Origin: Caldilineaceae bacterium
GTDB lineage: Bacteria > Chloroflexota > Anaerolineae > Caldilineales > Caldilineaceae
Length of the DNA stretch: 36,049 nt
Reading direction: 5' to 3'
Assembly (NCBI GenBank): GCA_022821585.1
Contig: JAJEDI010000009.1
Span: forward strand, 1 to 36,049
This document shows positions 6,832-18,771 of this stretch, one piece after another. Position numbers and translations under genes: made by a program. The notes under the pieces are model-generated. The model had not been told where the DNA came from. It was given only the letters and a program-made list of their open reading frames with translations, and ran no database searches. Within the stretch, counting starts at the first letter, position 1. Each line of letters starts with the position of its first letter.

Positions 6832-9723
6832 ATGGATCAGACCATAACCCGCAAAAAACTCATCGAAGTCGCCCTCCCGCTCGACGCCATCAACGCCGCC
6901 TCCGCCCGCGAAAAATCAATCCGCCACGGCCACCCCAGCACCCTGCACCTCTGGTGGGCCCGACGCCCTCTCGCCGCGGCCCGCGCCGTACTCTTCGCCC
7001 AACTGGTTGACGACCCCTCCGACCTGCCCGAAGAGTTCCCCACCGAGGAGGAACAGAAGAAAGAACGCGACCGCCTCTTCGAGATCATCGAGGAATTGGT
7101 GCTGTGGGAAAACACCACCAATGAGATCGTGCTGGAGAAAGCGCGCGCCGAGATCCGTAAAAGCTGGCGCCGCACCTGTGCCGACAACCGCAACCACCCC
7201 CGCGCCGCCGAACTGTTCGACCCGGAAAATCTGCCCGCCTTCCACGACCCCTTCGCCGGCGGCGGCGCCATCCCCCTCGAAGCCCAGCGCCTAGGCCTCG
7301 AAAGCTACGCCAGCGACCTCAACCCCGTCGCCGTCCTCATCAACAAAGCCATGATCGAGATCCCGCCCAAGTTCGCCGGTCAGCCGCCCGTCAACCCCGA
7401 GAGCAACGCCGGCCAGGTCGGCATCAGCACGGCCTGGAAAGGTGCCGCCGGCCTCGCCGAAGACGTCCGCTACTACGGCAAATGGATGCGCGACGAGGCC
7501 GAAAAACGCATCGGCCATCTCTACCCCAAAGTGGAAGTCACCTCGGAGATGGCCCAAGAACGCCCCGATCTGAAACGCTACGTACGCCGCAAGCTCACCG
7601 TAATCGCCTGGCTCTGGGCCCGCACCGTCCGCAGCCCCAATCCAGCCTTTGCCGACGTGGAAGTCCCTCTGGTCTCCACCTTCATACTGTCGAAGAAGAA
7701 GGGCAAGGAGGCCTACGTTGAGCCAGTTATTGAGGAGAGAGGTTATCGCTTCACTGTAAAGACCGAGATGCCTCCGAATTCGGCGAACAAGGGAACCAAA
7801 ATATCGCGGGGGAGCTTTAAGTGCCTGTTATCTGGTGTACCTATTCAATACAAATACATCGACGATGAAGCGAATAATGGCCGCATGGGAGCGCGCATGA
7901 TGGCGGTCGTCGTTGAGGGTGACAAAGGTCGAGTGTACCTGGAACCCACTGCAGCTATGGAGGAATTTGCGCGAAAGGCGAGACCGACATGGAAGCCTGA
8001 ACTACCAAGCCGAGGGACCTGGGCCAGCAATGCTCAAGGTCGCCGTTACGGGTTTAACACATTCGGAGACTACTTTTCGCCTCGCCAGTTAGTGGCGCTA
8101 ACCACCTTCTCCGACCTGGTAAGCGAAGCCCGTGACAGCATCTGCCAAGAAGCGGCAACCGCCGGCCTGCCGGACGATAGCGTCCCCCTGCGCGAAGGCG
8201 GCACCGGCGCGGGAGCTTATGCCGAGGCGGCGGCGGTGTATTTGGCGTTTGCAGTAGACAAGGTCGCCGACTACTGGTCAACGATCTGCAGTTGGCACAA
8301 TTCCGGCGAGAAAATACGAAACACCTTCGGCCGCCAAGCCATTCCCATGGTATGGGACTTCGCAGAAGGCAATCCCTTTTGTAATTCGTCCGGAAATTTC
8401 ATGGCCATGATTGACTGGGTATGGAAATCCGTGAAAACTACGCCAGCGTATAACGGCGGAAAAGTTCAACAAGCAGACGCCGCAACCCAGGTCGTGAGTA
8501 GAAACAAGATTACCTCCACCGACCCACCATATTACGACAACATTGGCTACGCTGATCTTGCCGATTTCTTTTACGTCTGGATGCGCCGAACCCTACGGCA
8601 AAGCTTTCCTGATTGCTTCTCCACGCTTGCCGTGCCCAAAGCCGAAGAATTGGTGGCAACGCGCTACCGGCATGGCAGCAGAGAAGAGGCCGAGAGATTC
8701 TTTCTGGACGGAATGACCAAGGCCATGAGCCAACTCGCCGATCAGACTCATTCAGCGCTTCCAGTCACCGTATATTACGCCTTCAAACAGTCTGAAAGAA
8801 AAGACGAATCGGGGGCGACAAGCACAGGCTGGGAGACTTTTCTTGACGCGCTCCAACGTTGTGGCTTTACTATAGGCGGCACATGGCCGATGCGAACGGA
8901 ACTCAGAAACCGACCGGTTGCGGGCGGCGCGAATGCCCTAGCTTCCAGCATTGTTCTCGTCTGTCGGAAAAGAGCTTCCGACGCGCCACCAGCCACTCGC
9001 CGCGAATTCGTTGACGCCCTCAAAGTCGAACTCCCCTCCGCCCTGCGCACCATGCAAGCAGGCAATATCGCGCCCGTCGACCTCGCCCAAGCCGCAATCG
9101 GCCCAGGCATGGCCGTCTTCAGCCGCTACGCCCGCGTCCTCGACGTCAGCGGCAACCCAGTCACCGTGCGCGACGCCCTTTCGCTCATAAACCAGACCTT
9201 GGAAGAGGCTCTCGCAGAACAAGAAGGCGACTTCGACGCCGACACCCGCTGGGCCGTCGCCTGGTTCGACCAAGCCGGCTTCAACCAAGGCGACTTCGGC
9301 ACCGCCGAGACCCTCTCCAAGGCCAAGAACACCAGCGTCGACGGCATGATCGAGGCCGGTATCCTTATCGCCGGCGGTGGCAAAGTACACCTGCTCCGCC
9401 CCGATGAGCTCCCCGAAGACTGGGACCCCGAAACCGACACCCGCCGCACCGTCTGGGAAATGGTCCATCACCTGATCCGCGTACACAGCCAGTCCGGCGA
9501 GGAGGAAGCCGCCGAACTGCTGGCCAAGCTCCGCGCCGACGCCGAATCAGCCCGCGAACTCGCCTACCGCCTCTACCGCATCTGCGAACAGAAGAACCGC
9601 GCCCAGGAAGCCTTGGGGTATAATGCCCTCGTACAAAGCTGGCCGGAAATCGCACGCCTCGCCCGCGAACGCCCGCAGGCGGAGCAGGCAACATTGCTCA
9701 GCGAGGCCGGGGACCCACAGTGA
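6832..9723 (+). CDS. DUF1156 (COG1743-type) adenine-specific DNA methyltransferase
   Basis: 963 residues. The N-terminus ([14 protein letters not shown]..., then [19 protein letters not shown]) is the DUF1156 signature. The SAM-binding motif [17 protein letters not shown] begins at D139, and the catalytic DPPYYDN is at 564-570, as in N6-adenine methyltransferases. Between them sits a large segment likely to include target recognition; 7680-8080 and 8270-8980 are visibly less C-rich than the flanks. The expected zinc knuckle is degenerate here: C331-LL-S334, where CxxC would be normal. It probably marks self DNA for the helicase/DUF499 machinery. The start is ATG after AGGAACAGG. Its stop overlaps the next GTG start by 4 bp (GTGA), so translation is probably coupled. 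Confidence 0.92.
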   Translation: MDQTITRKKLIEVALPLDAINAASAREKSIRHGHPSTLHLWWARRPLAAARAVLFAQLVDDPSDLPEEFPTEEEQKKERDRLFEIIEELVLWENTTNEIVLEKARAEIRKSWRRTCADNRNHPRAAELFDPENLPAFHDPFAGGGAIPLEAQRLGLESYASDLNPVAVLINKAMIEIPPKFAGQPPVNPESNAGQVGISTAWKGAAGLAEDVRYYGKWMRDEAEKRIGHLYPKVEVTSEMAQERPDLKRYVRRKLTVIAWLWARTVRSPNPAFADVEVPLVSTFILSKKKGKEAYVEPVIEERGYRFTVKTEMPPNSANKGTKISRGSFKCLLSGVPIQYKYIDDEANNGRMGARMMAVVVEGDKGRVYLEPTAAMEEFARKARPTWKPELPSRGTWASNAQGRRYGFNTFGDYFSPRQLVALTTFSDLVSEARDSICQEAATAGLPDDSVPLREGGTGAGAYAEAAAVYLAFAVDKVADYWSTICSWHNSGEKIRNTFGRQAIPMVWDFAEGNPFCNSSGNFMAMIDWVWKSVKTTPAYNGGKVQQADAATQVVSRNKITSTDPPYYDNIGYADLADFFYVWMRRTLRQSFPDCFSTLAVPKAEELVATRYRHGSREEAERFFLDGMTKAMSQLADQTHSALPVTVYYAFKQSERKDESGATSTGWETFLDALQRCGFTIGGTWPMRTELRNRPVAGGANALASSIVLVCRKRASDAPPATRREFVDALKVELPSALRTMQAGNIAPVDLAQAAIGPGMAVFSRYARVLDVSGNPVTVRDALSLINQTLEEALAEQEGDFDADTRWAVAWFDQAGFNQGDFGTAETLSKAKNTSVDGMIEAGILIAGGGKVHLLRPDELPEDWDPETDTRRTVWEMVHHLIRVHSQSGEEEAAELLAKLRADAESARELAYRLYRICEQKNRAQEALGYNALVQSWPEIARLARERPQAEQATLLSEAGDPQ

Positions 9724-10040
9724 CCAACAACGAGACAGTCGTTGATACGATGGTAGAGCGCATCGTCGCACGCTTCCAGCCCGCGCGCATCCTGCTCTTC
9801 GGCTCGCGGGCACGCGGCACGGACAACCGCTGGAGCGACGTTGACCTGCTTGTTGTAATGGAAAAGGTAGCGGACAAACGCCGCGCTGCAGTCCAGATGC
9901 GGCGGACATTTAGCGACCTGCCGGTCAGCAAAGATATAATCGTGACGACGCCGGAGGAGATTGCCCGCCGCGGTCACATAGTTGGAACTGTCCTCCGCGC
10001 CGCGCTGCGCGAGGGCAAGGTCGTGTATGAACGGATCTGA
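9720..10040 (+). CDS. Minimal nucleotidyltransferase (MNT), antitoxin-like
   Basis: 106 residues, the usual size of MntA-like proteins. The catalytic pattern is complete: G28-S29-R-A-R-G, then S39-D40-V-D42, and a third acid at D72 (KDIIV). In characterised MNT/HEPN pairs the MNT enzyme adds nucleotides (for example AMP) to its HEPN partner and silences it. It starts with GTG overlapping the methyltransferase stop, and its own end overlaps the following HEPN gene by 14 bp, as expected for a tightly coupled pair. High confidence in family; the neutralising role is inferred from family knowledge. Confidence 0.9.
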   Translation: MTNNETVVDTMVERIVARFQPARILLFGSRARGTDNRWSDVDLLVVMEKVADKRRAAVQMRRTFSDLPVSKDIIVTTPEEIARRGHIVGTVLRAALREGKVVYERI

Positions 10041-10455
10041 GCTTGTCGTGCAAGAGGCCAGGCGATGGCTGCAGTTCTCCGCGGAGGATCTTGATGTCGC
10101 CCAGCGCCTGCTGACGGACCGTTTGTCAGCCCCCCGTCACGTCTGCTGGTTCTCTCAGCAAGCCGCGGATAAGGCGCTGAAAGCGGCTCTCCTTCTGGAG
10201 GAAATTGACTTTCCCTATACACATGACCTGAACGCCCTGCGTAATCTGTTGCCGGACAGTTGGCCCGTTCGGGTTGATCATCCGGACCTGACTCAACTGA
10301 ACCAGTGGGCCGTGGAAGCCAGATATCCCGGCGAGTGGCCCGAGGCTACCGAAGCGGATGCGGTCCCTGCCGAGTCGGAGGCCCGTGCCACGCACGATTC
10401 TGTAACGGCAGTGTTCCGGAGGCGCGGTATCAACGTGGATCAGAGCGCAAAATGA
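10027..10455 (+). CDS. HEPN-domain protein, partner of the MNT
   Basis: 142 residues from the ATG at 10027, which lies inside the MNT gene; an earlier in-frame start at 9982 would add an unlikely basic leader. HEPN helices are recognisable: ARRWLQFSAEDLDVAQRLL, then FSQQAADKALKAALLLE, then THDLNALRNLL, and the typical EARYPGEWP. The canonical C-terminal RNase motif R-x4-6-H is not seen where expected; the nearest there is RATH, and an RLSAPRH near the N-terminus is in the wrong place. The protein may therefore be inactive as an RNase, use other residues, or act as a scaffold. Toxin of a toxin-antitoxin pair is the family default. Confidence 0.85.
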   Translation: MNGSELVVQEARRWLQFSAEDLDVAQRLLTDRLSAPRHVCWFSQQAADKALKAALLLEEIDFPYTHDLNALRNLLPDSWPVRVDHPDLTQLNQWAVEARYPGEWPEATEADAVPAESEARATHDSVTAVFRRRGINVDQSAK

Positions 10456-10491
10456 AGTCGTCTCCCCTCTCTTCTGTGGAGTAGTGAAGAT

Positions 10492-11667
10492 ATGGACGAC
10501 ACACACAACGACAGCGGCCTGCCGCTCCCCGATCTCTACATCGAGAACTTTCGCGGCATCAGGAAACTGTCGATCCCGCGTCTGGGGCGGGTGACGCTGC
10601 TGGCGGGGCGCAACGGCGTGGGCAAGACTTCCGTGTTAGAAGCTGTAGAGGTCTATGCGGGACGTGCTAGTTACTTCGTGCTGCGAGATATTCTATTTGA
10701 GCGTGACGAAGTTTCGTATGCTCAAGATGAGAATAGAGACAAACTAAGGTTACATGAGTGGGAAGCAATCTTTTATGGCCGCGACTCTACCAAAAGCTTA
10801 AGGACAACATTGGGGCCAAAAAGAGAAGAGGATCGGTTAAGTCTTGCGTCAGTTTCACTGATTGAGCTCATTCGAAACGAAGAAGGTACTTTCGGGGCAC
10901 TGGCTTCTAAACTTCCCCTCGACAGTGAACCGTACACACTATGTGCATCATTTCTAGGGAATGATGAAATAGTTCCTGCGTTACTTACTGGTGAAAAAGA
11001 ATCTGTTGACATAGTGAGCGATCCGATGGCGTTTGAACGAGAGCTAGGTTTTCTGGCTAGGCAGCACAATTCCAGAAGGCCATCTCCCATCAACTGTCAG
11101 CGGATTGGACCTGGATATCTGAGACATATTCAGTTGCCCAAGTTCTGGGGACATGTCGCCTTAAGAGATGACGAATCCAGGGTAGTTAAAGCGCTCAAGA
11201 TTGCATACGGCGAGGAAGTAGATCGTGTTTCGGTTATTAGTGACGAAGCGTCGAGAACCACGTTAGGTGGCCAAAGAGCAATCGTGAAGCTAAAGAATCA
11301 CGACGCACCTGTACCATTGAGAAGCTTGGGAGGTGGCGCAACGAGACTTTTCGGACTTGCCTTGGCCCTCGCATACTGCCGCAACGGAATTCTCCTAATC
11401 GACGAAGCGGAGAATGGAATCCACCACACTGCACAGCCAGACTACTGGCGCATGGTGCTACAGACCGCCCACGAAAACAACGTGCAAGTCTTCGCCACGA
11501 CGCACAGCTGGGATTGTGTTCGAGGCTTCGCCCAGGCGGCCGTAGAAAATGAAAACGTCGAGGGTGTCCTGGTACGCCTCGAAAAGGAAGAAGACGGCCT
11601 GCGCGCCGTTCGCTATTCCGAGCGCAGACTGAAAATCGCTGCCGAACAAAGAATCGAAGTCAGGTAA
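10492..11667 (+). CDS. AAA/OLD-like ABC-type ATPase (AriA-like)
   Basis: 391 residues. The N-terminus LYIENFRGIRKLSIPRLG leads into Walker A GRNGVGKT (39-46). Near the C-terminus are the signature-like LRSLGGGATRLFGLALALAY, Walker B ILLIDEAENGIHH (D304, E305) and the H-loop region VFATTHSWDC. This is the AAA_15/OLD class of SMC-like ATPases used in phage defence. Unlike full OLD proteins it has no fused TOPRIM domain; the next gene, 4 bp away, supplies one. The same split occurs in PARIS (AriA + AriB). The gene interior (about 10650-11400) is AT-richer than its two ends, suggesting a variable sensor part. It follows the HEPN gene by 36 bp in the same operon. It is inferred to sense infection and control the TOPRIM effector. 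Confidence 0.88.
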   Translation: MDDTHNDSGLPLPDLYIENFRGIRKLSIPRLGRVTLLAGRNGVGKTSVLEAVEVYAGRASYFVLRDILFERDEVSYAQDENRDKLRLHEWEAIFYGRDSTKSLRTTLGPKREEDRLSLASVSLIELIRNEEGTFGALASKLPLDSEPYTLCASFLGNDEIVPALLTGEKESVDIVSDPMAFERELGFLARQHNSRRPSPINCQRIGPGYLRHIQLPKFWGHVALRDDESRVVKALKIAYGEEVDRVSVISDEASRTTLGGQRAIVKLKNHDAPVPLRSLGGGATRLFGLALALAYCRNGILLIDEAENGIHHTAQPDYWRMVLQTAHENNVQVFATTHSWDCVRGFAQAAVENENVEGVLVRLEKEEDGLRAVRYSERRLKIAAEQRIEVR

Positions 11668-11671
11668 CGCA

Positions 11672-12316
11672 ATGCAAGAATCCGACTCGCACCCCCGGGT
11701 ACTGCTTGTAGAAGGGACGGATGACAAACACGTCGTTATACACCTCAGTGAACGCAGCGGGTTGGCACCAAATTTCACAGTCGTTGAGAAGAAAGGGAAG
11801 GACTCTCTGCTCGACGCCATCGAAGTTGAGGTCGACATTCCCGGGCGTACAGTCCTTGGCATCATGCTGGATGCAAATGACGATCTGCACGCCCGCTGGC
11901 AAGCCGTGACCGACAGGCTGCACAGATTACGGCAGGAAGACCACTTCGACCTACCCGACCTGCCTGCTCAACCTCAGCCGGGCGGGACCATCATTGATGA
12001 CAGGCTGCGCATCGGTGTCTGGCTGATGCCCGACAACCGCTCAACCGGAGAACTCGAAGACTTCGTCGGCAACATGATTCCCTCCGGCGATCCGGTTTGG
12101 CCGCGGGCCCAAGCATTCATCAACGGTATTCCACCCGATGATCGTAAATTTGCGCCCGGCAAAATCCAGCGGGCCAGAGTCCACGCCTGGCTGGCAACTA
12201 GAGAGTTTCCTTACCCCATGGGCTTGTCGATCAAGGCTTGGAACCTGGACACCAGCGCATCAAACACCACTACTTTCGTAAACTGGCTGCGAGAACTGTT
12301 CAAAGAAATGTCGTAA
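11672..12316 (+). CDS. TOPRIM-fold protein (DUF3226-like), partner of the ATPase
   Basis: 214 residues. RVLLVEGTDDKHVV near the N-terminus carries the TOPRIM glutamate, and GIMLDANDDLHARW supplies the D-x-D-like acids. IGVWLMPDNRSTGELEDF is characteristic of DUF3226-type proteins. TOPRIM folds cut or bind nucleic acid with divalent metals; in PARIS the analogous AriB (DUF4435) is a tRNA nuclease freed by the ATPase. It starts 4 bp after the ATPase and ends 13 bp before the DUF499 gene, so it is inside the operon. Whether it cuts DNA or RNA cannot be told from sequence. Family call is good; its role as effector is inferred. Confidence 0.85.
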   Translation: MQESDSHPRVLLVEGTDDKHVVIHLSERSGLAPNFTVVEKKGKDSLLDAIEVEVDIPGRTVLGIMLDANDDLHARWQAVTDRLHRLRQEDHFDLPDLPAQPQPGGTIIDDRLRIGVWLMPDNRSTGELEDFVGNMIPSGDPVWPRAQAFINGIPPDDRKFAPGKIQRARVHAWLATREFPYPMGLSIKAWNLDTSASNTTTFVNWLRELFKEMS

Positions 12317-12329
12317 GCGAGAATACTCA

Positions 12330-15695
<3,366 letters not shown>

Positions 15696-15710
15696 CGACG
15701 TAGGATCCGA

Positions 15711-15739
15711 AGGTCCAGTGGCCCCAGACCACTGGACTT
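15711..15739 (+). terminator. Hairpin after the DUF499 gene, possible terminator
   Basis: A perfect 9-bp stem, GTCCAGTGG (15713-15721) with CCACTGGAC (15729-15737), lies 18 bp after the stop of the last island gene. The loop is 7 nt. The following TTGTCGTT is only weakly T-rich, so termination is plausible but not textbook. Confidence 0.55.
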
Positions 15740-15939
15740 GTCGTTCGCAGGAGCAATCCTCCCAAGAATCCCTCCTCACATACGTCTCCCCCACCCCGTA
15801 ACCGCCTGCCCGTGCGCCCACCACCACACACCCCACACTCCCTCCCAATTTAGCACCCAACTCCAATCCTATGGCATCATGGAAGCAATTTGCGCTTTAC
15901 CCGGACAACACCTGTGCAACCCGAGCCAATTCCACCCCA

Positions 15940-16902
15940 ATGAAACCCCCCCACCTCGCCTGGACAACCCTATCCATCAACACCATCGTCATCCTCCAGG
16001 GCGCCCTCGTCAGAGCCACCGGCTCCGGCGCCGGCTGCGGCCGCGACTGGCCCCGCTGCCAGGGCGAAATCCTCCCCCTCGACCACGGTCTCGCCACCTG
16101 GATGGAATTCTCACACCGCGCCCTCTCCGGTGTTGCCCTCATCATGGGACTATGGCTGCTCATCAAAGCCGTCCGCCACCGCCATGACCTGCCCGGCTTC
16201 CTGCCCTTCGCCGTCGCCTCCGCCGCATTCCTGTTGATCGAAGCCCTCATCGGCGCCGTCACCGTCCTCACAGGCCTCACCGGCGACAACGTCTCCGTCG
16301 CCCGCGGCCTCCTCGTCGCCTTCCACCTGCTCAACTCCCTGTTCCTCGTCGGCGCCCTGTCGCTCACCACCGTATACGCCTATCACGGGCGCACCTGGCC
16401 GCCCGCCTGGACAGGTCAGACCGGGCTCAAGCTTCTGTTTGCTGTCGGCATGCTGGGGATGATGTTTCTTATGTTTTCAGGCGGCATCTCTGCCATGGGC
16501 AACACCATGTTCCCGCCCGAATCCTTGCAAGAGGGACTGAGAGAGGATTTCAGCGCCGCTTCCCATCCGCTCATTCGCTTGCGCATACTGCATCCGTTCC
16601 TCGGCATCGGCGTCGGCGTCTACCTTTGGGTTAGCTACGCCCTGACCGGCTGGTTCAAACGCGCGCCGCAGGCCCGGCGATTCCGCAAAATGCTCCTGCT
16701 GGTCTATGTCGTACAGCTGCTCGTGGGGACAGTAAATCTGGCTTTGCTCGGCCCAATTCCGCTCCAGATACTCCATCTTGCGCTCGCCGTGGCCGCCTTC
16801 GCCCTCTGGTCCGTCGTCGGCTGGCTGACTCTCAGCGCGCCCCGCACCGGCAGCTTCGCACCGTCCATGCCCTGGCAAACAAAAGAGGTCCAGCCACTGT
16901 GA
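15940..16902 (+). CDS. ctaA: Heme A synthase (COX15/CtaA family)
   Basis: 320 residues from the ATG at 15940. An in-frame ATG at 15871 would add 23 residues that are not membrane-like; neither start has a clear ribosome site. TM1 carries GALVRATGSGAGCGRDWPRC, the CtaA signature with its conserved Cys pair (two residues longer between the cysteines than the common GCPDWPLC form). Heme-ligand histidines occur in FSHRALSG, AFHLLNS, ILHPFLG and ILHLALA, the fourfold arrangement of the family. About eight hydrophobic segments are visible. It oxidises the heme O methyl group to make heme A for cytochrome oxidase. Its stop overlaps the ctaB start by 4 bp (GTGA). Confidence 0.92.
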   Translation: MKPPHLAWTTLSINTIVILQGALVRATGSGAGCGRDWPRCQGEILPLDHGLATWMEFSHRALSGVALIMGLWLLIKAVRHRHDLPGFLPFAVASAAFLLIEALIGAVTVLTGLTGDNVSVARGLLVAFHLLNSLFLVGALSLTTVYAYHGRTWPPAWTGQTGLKLLFAVGMLGMMFLMFSGGISAMGNTMFPPESLQEGLREDFSAASHPLIRLRILHPFLGIGVGVYLWVSYALTGWFKRAPQARRFRKMLLLVYVVQLLVGTVNLALLGPIPLQILHLALAVAAFALWSVVGWLTLSAPRTGSFAPSMPWQTKEVQPL

Positions 16903-17819
16903 TCAACACCGCCACCCGTCTGCCCGCCGCCACCTGGCGCGACTACCTGACCCTCACCAAACCCAAAGTTATCTCCCTCCTCCTCTTCACCGCGGTCTGC
17001 CCCATGTTCATCGCCGCCCGCGGCCTGCCCCAATGGCTGCCCCTCATCGGCGTCCTCGTCGGCGGATACATGGCCACCGGCGGCGCCGGCGTCTTCAACA
17101 TGGTGCTCGACCGCGACATAGACGGACAAATGCGCCGTACAGCCAAACGACCCCTCGTGACCGGCGTCATCAGCGTGCGCAACGCCATCATATTCGGCCT
17201 CCTGCTCAGCGTCGGCTCCTTCCTCGTCCTCTGGCTCACAGCCAACCTCCTGACCGCCCTCCTGGCCTGGTTCGGCCTGCTCTACTACGTGCTCGTCTAC
17301 ACCGCCTGGCTCAAGCGCACCACCTGGCAGAACATCGTCATTGGCGGCGCCGCAGGATCCGTCATGCCCCTCCTGGGATGGGCCGCCGTCACCAATGGCC
17401 TCGACTGGATGGCCGGCCTGCTCTTCGCCCTCATCTTCCTCTGGACGCCCGTACACTTCTGGGCCCTGGCCTTCCTCGTCAAAGATCAGTACCAGGCAGT
17501 AGGCATCCCCATGGCGCCCGCCGTCCTCGGCAGCAAACGCACAGTCCAGCAGATGCTCCTCTACGCCGCCCTCACAGCACTCGCCTCCCTGGCGCCCTTC
17601 GCCATAAACGAGGCCGGCTGGCTCTATTCCGGGGTTGCGGTCCTGCTGAATCTTCTGTTATTTCGAAAAGTGGTAAAGCTCCACCGCCAGGTCGGCGAGG
17701 GGCACGAAGTAGCCCGCAAAGATGCCCTAGACCTCTACAAATACTCCATGCTCTACCTGGCCCTCATATTCCTCGTCCTCGTCGCCGACCGAACCCTGGC
17801 ACCTATACTCCCCTTCTGA
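16899..17819 (+). CDS. ctaB: Protoheme IX farnesyltransferase (heme O synthase)
   Basis: 306 residues, GTG start overlapping ctaA. A UbiA-superfamily integral membrane prenyltransferase: the first aspartate motif N67-MVL-D71-RDI-D75 lies after TM2, followed by RRTAKRPLVTG. The second conserved region includes YTAWLKRTTWQNIVIGG, LFLWTPVHFWALAF and KDQYQAVGIPM. It farnesylates heme B to heme O, the substrate of CtaA. The gene pair implies an aa3-type (heme A) oxidase elsewhere in the genome. Confidence 0.95.
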   Translation: MINTATRLPAATWRDYLTLTKPKVISLLLFTAVCPMFIAARGLPQWLPLIGVLVGGYMATGGAGVFNMVLDRDIDGQMRRTAKRPLVTGVISVRNAIIFGLLLSVGSFLVLWLTANLLTALLAWFGLLYYVLVYTAWLKRTTWQNIVIGGAAGSVMPLLGWAAVTNGLDWMAGLLFALIFLWTPVHFWALAFLVKDQYQAVGIPMAPAVLGSKRTVQQMLLYAALTALASLAPFAINEAGWLYSGVAVLLNLLLFRKVVKLHRQVGEGHEVARKDALDLYKYSMLYLALIFLVLVADRTLAPILPF

Positions 17820-17848
17820 TAGCATCCCACCCAACGCCCCAACCCAAA

Positions 17849-17925
17849 CTTACGCCTCCAGCATCGACTGAAAAACATCCAGAATCCGGCACACGCCGAA
17901 CGGTGTGGGTATCCGCTCAGATGGA
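17849..17925 (-). pseudogene. Possible fragment of a cupin 3' end
   Basis: On the minus strand, codons ending in TAA read VCRILDVFQSMLEA. CRILDVFQ is identical to a stretch of the cupin at 18397-18729, and 21 of the 24 bases encoding it match. The rest diverges. It could be a relic or a chance short match. Confidence 0.35.
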
Positions 17926-17940
17926 AAGACCGCGTTCAAT

Positions 17941-17969
17941 TTAGGCCTTGTGCACTGTCAAAGTATAAT
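17941..17969 (+). promoter_or_regulatory. Predicted promoter for the AbrB-like gene
   Basis: A perfect TATAAT (17964-17969) lies 17 bp after TTAGGC (17941-17946), a weak -35. It sits 32 bp before the start codon of the antitoxin gene, which has a strong GGAGGG ribosome site at 17993-17998. Confidence 0.55.
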
Positions 17970-18001
17970 TTTGGCAAAACAGACTCTTATCTGGAGGGAT
18001 T

Positions 18002-18214
18002 ATGCGAATCTCTGAACAAGGACAGGTTACCATCCCCAAGCATCTGCGCGACCGATTCGGTATGACCGCCAATGTCGAGGTCGATATCACACCAACCGAA
18101 CAAGGTCTCCTGATTCGAAAACGACCTGCCGGCAAACATCCCGTGGAGCGCGTATACGGCATCCTGAACGGCGGAAATACCGACGAATATCTCGACGAAG
18201 CGCGCGGAAGATGA
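18002..18214 (+). CDS. AbrB/MazE-type (SpoVT-AbrB) antitoxin
   Basis: 70 residues. MRISEQGQVTIPKHLRDRFGM is the standard swapped-hairpin DNA-binding domain; the C-terminal part (KHPVERVYGILNGGNTDEYLDEARGR) is the toxin-binding type tail seen in VapB proteins. Its TGA overlaps an ATG by 4 bp (ATGA), the normal coupling to a vapC toxin gene, but that gene is truncated (next entry). It has its own promoter and a good GGAGGG site. It is probably an orphan antitoxin or autoregulator now. Confidence 0.88.
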   Translation: MRISEQGQVTIPKHLRDRFGMTANVEVDITPTEQGLLIRKRPAGKHPVERVYGILNGGNTDEYLDEARGR

Positions 18215-18252
18215 TCACCGCTATCGATACAAGCGTCGTCCGATACAGTTAG
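18211..18252 (+). pseudogene. Truncated VapC (PIN) toxin remnant, 13 codons
   Basis: The frame starting at the overlapping ATG reads MITAIDTSVVRYS and stops at TAG. MITAIDTSV is the classic PIN-domain start with the first catalytic aspartate. After about nine residues the sequence departs from the family and runs into the hairpin element at 18262-18297, a relative of repeats A and B. No further PIN motifs follow. The toxin is therefore lost. Confidence 0.7.
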
Positions 18253-18261
18253 AACTAGTGG

Positions 18262-18297
18262 ACACAAAATAAGAAACGTCCCCCACAAGAGGGACGT
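18262..18297 (-). terminator. Hairpin plus T-tract: terminator of the cupin operon, third copy of the structured repeat
   Basis: A perfect 7-bp stem ACGTCCC (18276-18282) with GGGACGT (18291-18297) is followed on the minus strand by TTCTTATTTTG. It lies about 100 bp past the stop of the minus-strand cupin gene. Its stem flank (GTTAGTCGGACG on the minus strand) and T-tract resemble copies A and B, although the second hairpin is lost. Confidence 0.65.
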
Positions 18298-18396
18298 CCG
18301 ACTAACGCTAATACTGAAGAAATCGCCCGTACACGAATCTCACACTTCAGGGGCCGCGAGAGGACCTGGCGAACAGAACCATCCTTTCAGCCCGGC

Positions 18397-18729
18397 TCAA
18401 TCCTCCCATACATACTCCTCCCGCACCGGCTGAAACACATCCAAAATCCTGCACCGCGTAATCGCCTGCCCCGAATGCTCAGCCCCACCAGGAATCACAT
18501 ACACATCCCCCGGACCCAGCACCCGCGTCTCCCCGCCCGTGATCCGGATCTCGAACTGCCCCTCAAACATATTGATCACCTGCTCGTGCGGATGCGAATG
18601 TGCCGGAAGCGGCGACCCCTCCGCAACATCCCAGTACACAAACGTCATGTTCTTGCTGTGAATGAACTTCCCCACAAACCCCGGGAACAGACCCCGCTCC
18701 TTCACCTCATCCAAACTATAAACAGTCAT
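18397..18729 (-). CDS. Small cupin-domain protein
   Basis: 110 residues from the ATG at 18729 (MTVYSLDEVKERGLFPGF), chosen because a GGGAGTTGGAG purine tract precedes it and the 12 extra residues of the longer frame are not cupin-like. It is a single cupin barrel with metal motif HSHPHEQ, then GGETRVLGPGDVYVIPGGAEHS as the second cupin motif. Such one-barrel cupins bind a divalent metal; substrate unknown. It follows the oxidoreductase gene by 42 bp in a minus-strand operon. Fragments of a close relative occur at 258-385 and perhaps at 17849-17925. A sugar or small-molecule handling role is inferred from the neighbours. Confidence 0.88.
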   Translation of the reverse strand: MTVYSLDEVKERGLFPGFVGKFIHSKNMTFVYWDVAEGSPLPAHSHPHEQVINMFEGQFEIRITGGETRVLGPGDVYVIPGGAEHSGQAITRCRILDVFQPVREEYVWED

Positions 18730-18771
18730 CTCCAACTCCCACCTAACTGTGAGTACGATTCCCACTAACCC

